Shown piece after piece: positions 19,840 through 23,420 of a stretch of DNA of 23,420 nt; the stretch's first letter is position 1; every line of letters starts with the position of its first letter. The position numbers and the translations under genes were made by a program. Where the stretch lies: positions 1-23,420 of the IMG/VR virus record IMGVR_UViG_3300034071_000782; one strand, written 5' to 3'. The stretch is from a virus. The notes below the pieces were generated by a model, which searched no databases, was not told where the DNA came from, and saw nothing but the letters and a program-made list of their open reading frames with translations.

Positions 19840-22334
19840 TGAGGTTTTATACCAACGTCCAAATGGTCGGGGATCAATTTCTCGTAAGAGGATATGAAGA
19901 TGGAAAACACTTCATGACTCGTGAGAAATTTACTCCGACCCTTTTTGTTACTTCAAATAAAAAAACGAATTATAAAACTTTATCTGGGGAATATGTAGAA
20001 TCTATTAAACCTGGATTTGTAAAAGAATGTAGAGAATTTATAAAAAAATATGAAGGTGTAGACGGATTTAAGGTTTACGGAAATGAAAGATATATTTACC
20101 AATACATATCGGACAAATACCCACAATCTGAAATAAAATTTGATATTAGTAAGATTAAACTATTTACAATTGACATTGAGGTTGCGTCTGAAAATGGATT
20201 TCCAGACGTAGAAAACGCAGCAGAAGAAGTTTTACTTATTACAATTCAAGATTATACAACAAAAGAAATTATTACTTGGGGTCAAGGACCATTTAAATTA
20301 AATAAAGGCAATCTTTACTATAAAAGATTTAATAATGAGTATGACCTTTTAAATGATTTTATTAATTGGTGGATGGAAAATACTCCAGAAGTTATTACTG
20401 GATGGAATAGTAAATTGTATGATATTCCATATATTGTCCGCCGATTAGATAGAGTTCTTGGTGAAAAGTTGATGAAGAGATTGTCTCCTTGGGGACTAGT
20501 AACAGAACAAGAGATTTTTGTTACTGGAAGAAAGCAAATATCTTATGACATTGGTGGAATTTCTCAATTAGATTATCTTGATTTGTATAAAAAATTCACA
20601 TACACCAATCAAGAATCCTATCGTTTGGACCACATTGCAAATGTTGAACTTGGTCAGAAAAAACTGGACCACTCTGAGTTTGATACGTTCAAGGACTTTT
20701 ATACTAAAGGTTGGCAGAAGTTTGTAGAATACAACATCATCGACGTAGAACTTGTTGACCGTTTGGAAGACAAGATGAAATTGATTGAACTTGCACTTAC
20801 TATGGCATATGACGCCAAAGTAAACTATGAGGATGTATTCTATCAGGTTAGGATGTGGGATACGATTATCTTTAATTATTTGAAGGAGAGAAATATTGTT
20901 ATTCCTCCAAAAGAACGTTCAGATAAGGATTCAAAGTATGCTGGCGCTTATGTAAAAGAACCAGTCCCTGGTAAGTATGATTGGGTTGTGTCTTTTGACC
21001 TTAACTCACTCTATCCTCATCTTATTATGCAATATAATATCTCACCAGAAACTCTTCTGGAAGAGAAGCATCCAAATGTAACTGTTGACAAGATTTTAAA
21101 TCAAGAAATTACATTTGAATTGTATAAGGATAAAGCAGTTTGTGCTAACGGTGCAATGTTTCGCAAGGATGTTCGTGGATTCTTGCCAGAGTTGATGGAA
21201 AAGATTTATAAGGATCGTACCATCTATAAAAAGAAGATGCTTGAGGCAAAGCAGGAGTATGAAAAGAAAAAGACTAAAGAGTTGGAAAAGGAAATTGCAA
21301 GATGTAACAACATCCAAATGGCGAGGAAGATTCAACTTAACTCTGCTTATGGTGCTATCGGCAATCAGTATTTCCGTTATTACAAACTAGCAAATGCAGA
21401 GGCAATCACCTTGTCTGGTCAGGTATCTATCCGTTGGATTGAGAATAAGATGAATGCATATCTTAATAAACTTTTGAAAACCGATGATGTTGATTATGTT
21501 ATTGCTGCAGATACTGACTCCATTTATCTTAATATGGGTCCTATGGTTGAAACTGTATACAAGGGAAGAGAGAAAACTACTGAAGGCGTTGTTACGTTCC
21601 TTGATAAGGTCTGTAAAGTGGAACTTGAAAAGTATATTGAAGGTTGCTACGAAGAACTGGCTCAGTATGTGAATGCTTATGACCAGAAGATGCAGATGAA
21701 GCGTGAGAACATTGCTGAGCGTGGAATCTGGACTGCGAAGAAGAGATACATTCTGAATGTCTGGGATAGTGAGGGTGTTCGTTATGAAGAACCTAAACTC
21801 AAGATGATGGGCATTGAGGCGGTTAAGTCTTCTACTCCTGCACCTTGTCGCAAGATGATTAAAGATGGTTTAAAACTTATGATGAGTGGAACTGAAGAGG
21901 ATGTAATTAACTTCATTGATAAATGTAGATCTGAATTCAAATCTCTTCCACCAGAACAGATTGCATTCCCCCGTACTGCTTCCGATGTTCGCAAATACCA
22001 GTCCCCTTCAAGCATTTATGTAAAGGGAACTCCAATTCATATTCGAGGAGCACTTTTGTTTAACCATTATGTTAAACAAAAAAAATTGACTAAAAAATAT
22101 TCTCTTATTGCAAACGGAGAAAAAATTAAATTTGTATATTTAAAAAAACCAAATACAATACAAGAAAATATTATCTCGTTTATTCAAGATTTTCCCAAGG
22201 AACTTGATCTTGACAAATACATTGATTATGACTTACAATTTGAAAAAAGTTTTGTAGATCCACTAAAATCTATTCTTGATTCAATTGGATGGAATGTGGA
22301 AAAAACTGTAAACCTTGAATTATTTTTTGCTTAA
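19839..22334 (+). CDS. gp43: Family B DNA polymerase gp43
   Basis: 831 residues (T4: 898). Replicative polymerase with 3'-5' proofreading. Exonuclease motifs: Exo I D112-I-E114 in FTIDIEVAS, Exo II ITGWNSKLYDIPYI near 187-200, Exo III YNIIDVEL near 298-305. Polymerase motifs: A with D387 in FDLNSLYP, B with K497 in KIQLNSAYGAIGN, and C D558-T-D560 in AADTDSIYL. KRYILNVWDSEG near 635-647 is the KKRY-type motif. The C-terminus ends NLELFFA, a likely gp45-clamp-binding peptide as in T4. All catalytic residues are present, with no intein or split. The middle of the gene is richer in G+C than both ends. Confidence 0.98.
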   Translation: MRFYTNVQMVGDQFLVRGYEDGKHFMTREKFTPTLFVTSNKKTNYKTLSGEYVESIKPGFVKECREFIKKYEGVDGFKVYGNERYIYQYISDKYPQSEIKFDISKIKLFTIDIEVASENGFPDVENAAEEVLLITIQDYTTKEIITWGQGPFKLNKGNLYYKRFNNEYDLLNDFINWWMENTPEVITGWNSKLYDIPYIVRRLDRVLGEKLMKRLSPWGLVTEQEIFVTGRKQISYDIGGISQLDYLDLYKKFTYTNQESYRLDHIANVELGQKKLDHSEFDTFKDFYTKGWQKFVEYNIIDVELVDRLEDKMKLIELALTMAYDAKVNYEDVFYQVRMWDTIIFNYLKERNIVIPPKERSDKDSKYAGAYVKEPVPGKYDWVVSFDLNSLYPHLIMQYNISPETLLEEKHPNVTVDKILNQEITFELYKDKAVCANGAMFRKDVRGFLPELMEKIYKDRTIYKKKMLEAKQEYEKKKTKELEKEIARCNNIQMARKIQLNSAYGAIGNQYFRYYKLANAEAITLSGQVSIRWIENKMNAYLNKLLKTDDVDYVIAADTDSIYLNMGPMVETVYKGREKTTEGVVTFLDKVCKVELEKYIEGCYEELAQYVNAYDQKMQMKRENIAERGIWTAKKRYILNVWDSEGVRYEEPKLKMMGIEAVKSSTPAPCRKMIKDGLKLMMSGTEEDVINFIDKCRSEFKSLPPEQIAFPRTASDVRKYQSPSSIYVKGTPIHIRGALLFNHYVKQKKLTKKYSLIANGEKIKFVYLKKPNTIQENIISFIQDFPKELDLDKYIDYDLQFEKSFVDPLKSILDSIGWNVEKTVNLELFFA

Positions 22335-22498
22335 TGGATTTGCCTATTAATGACAACGAACTGAATACTATTATTCGCGCCATGTCTCTGGGAGGAGATT
22401 CAGCACTTTATCAAAAACTTAAATTAGTTAAAGAACTTAAAGAACAAGGTTTACCTTATAAAGAAATACTTCGTAAAGAATACGGGATGGTAGCGTGA
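22334..22498 (+). CDS. 54-residue hypothetical protein after gp43
   Basis: TAATG coupling to gp43 and a shared stop/start with the next gene frame a 54-residue product: an acidic N-terminus (DLPINDNELNTIIRAMSLGGD) and a Lys-rich helical part (YQKLKLVKELKEQGLPYKEILRKEYG). It looks like a small helical bundle or helix-turn-helix-like peptide. Family not recognised. The tight packing on both sides supports translation. Confidence 0.65.
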   Translation: MDLPINDNELNTIIRAMSLGGDSALYQKLKLVKELKEQGLPYKEILRKEYGMVA

Positions 22499-22626
22499 TG
22501 ATTAAACTGAATTATTACATTAAAGAGTTTCCAAACACATCACTCTTTAAATTTTTTAAAACTGAAGAGGCAGTAGAGACGTTTAAATCTCAACATCCAG
22601 ATTATGTTTTTATTGGAGATAAGTGA
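22498..22626 (+). CDS. 42-residue hypothetical protein before uvsX
   Basis: ATG overlaps the last base of the previous stop, and the TGA overlaps the uvsX ATG. The 42-residue product starts [20 protein letters not shown] and continues [22 protein letters not shown], suggesting strand-helix-strand. GGAG near its end serves as the uvsX ribosome site. No family is recognised. Confidence 0.6.
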   Translation: MIKLNYYIKEFPNTSLFKFFKTEEAVETFKSQHPDYVFIGDK

Positions 22627-23420
22627 TGGATTTTCTTAAAGATATTGTAAAAGAAATTGGTGATGACTTTACTAAGTTAGCATCAGATATTGATGAGACT
22701 GAGACTTATGTTGATACGGGTTCATACATTTTTAATGCACTGGTTTCAGGTAGCATATTTGGTGGTGTATCTGGGAATAAGATTACTGCTATTGCTGGAG
22801 AGTCTTCTACTGGAAAGACTTTTTTCTCTCTCGCCGTTGTTAAGAACTTTCTTGATACTAATCCCGATGGTTACTGCCTCTACTTTGATACTGAGGCTGC
22901 TATCACTAAATCTTTGATTGAATCTCGTGGAATTGATACTTCTCGTTTGGTGGTTGTTAATGTTGTTACTATTGAAGAGTTTCGCGGGAAGGCATTAAAG
23001 GCAGTTGATTTGTATCTTAAGAAACCTGTAGAGGAACGCAAACCTTGCATGTTTGTGCTAGACTCTTTAGGTATGCTTTCCACAGAGAAAGAAATCACTG
23101 ATGCACTGAACGACAAACAAGTTCGTGACATGACCAAATCTCAATTGGTTAAAGGTGCATTCCGAATGCTCACACTCAAACTAGGTCAAGCAAATGTCCC
23201 GCTCATTGTCACAAATCATACATACGATGTCATCGGAGCTTATGTACCAACGAAAGAAATGGGTGGAGGTTCTGGTCTCAAGTACGCAGCAAGTACGATC
23301 ATTTATCTCAGCAAAAAGAAAGAAAAGGATGGAACAGAAGTGGTCGGCAATATTATCAAGGCTAAGACTGCTAAATCGCGTTTGAGTAAGGAGAACAAAG
23401 ATGTTGAAGTCCGTTTGTAT
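22626..23420 (+). CDS. uvsX: RecA-like recombinase UvsX (3' end outside window)
   Basis: The frame is open from ATG 22626 to the window end: 265 residues of an expected 340-390. UvsX forms filaments on single-stranded DNA and performs strand exchange, with UvsY (encoded at 1446) as loader. Motifs: Walker A GESSTGKT at 58-65, LYFDTEAA near 84-91, Walker [10 protein letters not shown] near 141-149, the [11 protein letters not shown] segment, and the L2-region [11 protein letters not shown] near 223-233. The start has GGAG seven bases upstream at 22615-22618. The codons are richer in C-ending forms than those of the small genes before it. It is the last gene of the operon within the window. Confidence 0.96.
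   Translation, partial: MDFLKDIVKEIGDDFTKLASDIDETETYVDTGSYIFNALVSGSIFGGVSGNKITAIAGESSTGKTFFSLAVVKNFLDTNPDGYCLYFDTEAAITKSLIESRGIDTSRLVVVNVVTIEEFRGKALKAVDLYLKKPVEERKPCMFVLDSLGMLSTEKEITDALNDKQVRDMTKSQLVKGAFRMLTLKLGQANVPLIVTNHTYDVIGAYVPTKEMGGGSGLKYAASTIIYLSKKKEKDGTEVVGNIIKAKTAKSRLSKENKDVEVRLY

Noticed and set aside
1-23420. tRNA genes, CRISPR arrays, insertion sequences, attachment sites, introns or inteins
   Set aside because: No cloverleaf, repeat array, transposase or interrupted core gene was seen; intergenic space is too small for most of these.

Overview
This window is part of the core genome of a T4-like myovirus of marine picocyanobacteria (a cyanomyovirus of Synechococcus or Prochlorococcus). 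The evidence is a set of recognisable T4 orthologues (gp23, gp3, UvsY, UvsW, gp55, gp47, gp46, gp45, gp44, gp62, RegA, gp43, UvsX) on one strand in the cyanophage gene order, together with genes typical of cyanophages: a CobS-like ATPase, an Hsp20, a DUF3110 protein and a 2OG-Fe(II) oxygenase. All genes read on the + strand. They are packed with 1- to 26-base overlaps, and many are joined by ATGA or TAATG. Both window ends cut a gene: gp23 lacks its N-terminus and UvsX lacks its C-terminus. No tRNA, CRISPR array, insertion sequence or attachment site was seen, and no stretch over 300 bases lacks a gene. || Layout. 1-865: end of the major capsid gene and its terminator. 868-3758: a late promoter, then gp3, UvsY, UvsW and a first Sm-like protein. 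3810-8223: tandem sigma70-type promoters, then the late sigma factor gp55, gp47, a DUF3110 protein, gp46, a short NAD-dependent epimerase, a possible small basic ORF and a terminator. 8224-8517: a one-gene late unit. 8547-12075: a large HExxH plus VWA protein and a MoxR/CobS-type AAA+ ATPase with a 54-residue gene between them; this resembles a CobT/CobS pair. 12053-18413: a strong sigma70-type promoter, then a DUF3310-like protein, clamp gp45, a conserved unknown, clamp loader gp44, an inserted cassette (small membrane protein, second Sm-like protein, nuclease-like protein, Dam methyltransferase, 46-residue protein, oxygenase), clamp loader gp62, RegA and a terminator. 18423-19193: Hsp20, then a late-promoter gene for a 59-residue protein with an apparent capsid-targeting N-terminus, then a terminator. 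19227-23420: two tandem Sm-like genes, DNA polymerase gp43, two very small genes and UvsX. || How the genes fit together. gp43, the gp45 clamp and the gp44/gp62 loader form the replication machine. UvsX, UvsY, UvsW and the gp46/gp47 nuclease are the recombination machine that starts most late T4 replication. gp55, with gp45 as mobile activator in T4, directs transcription from the CTAAATA/CATAAATA late boxes seen here. RegA represses translation of early mRNAs, and four Sm-like paralogues may add another RNA-level layer. || Most worth a second look: (1) a strong promoter placed so that its own transcript loses one arm of a hairpin around a start codon; (2) the four-member Sm-like family; (3) the CobT/CobS-like pair, with a matching 11-base element exactly 40 bases upstream of a -10-like box before each gene; (4) a PD-(D/E)xK-like protein fused in operon with a Dam methyltransferase; (5) a late-promoter gene encoding a candidate packaged internal protein. 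All functional statements come from reading the sequence and remembered family knowledge; no database search was run.
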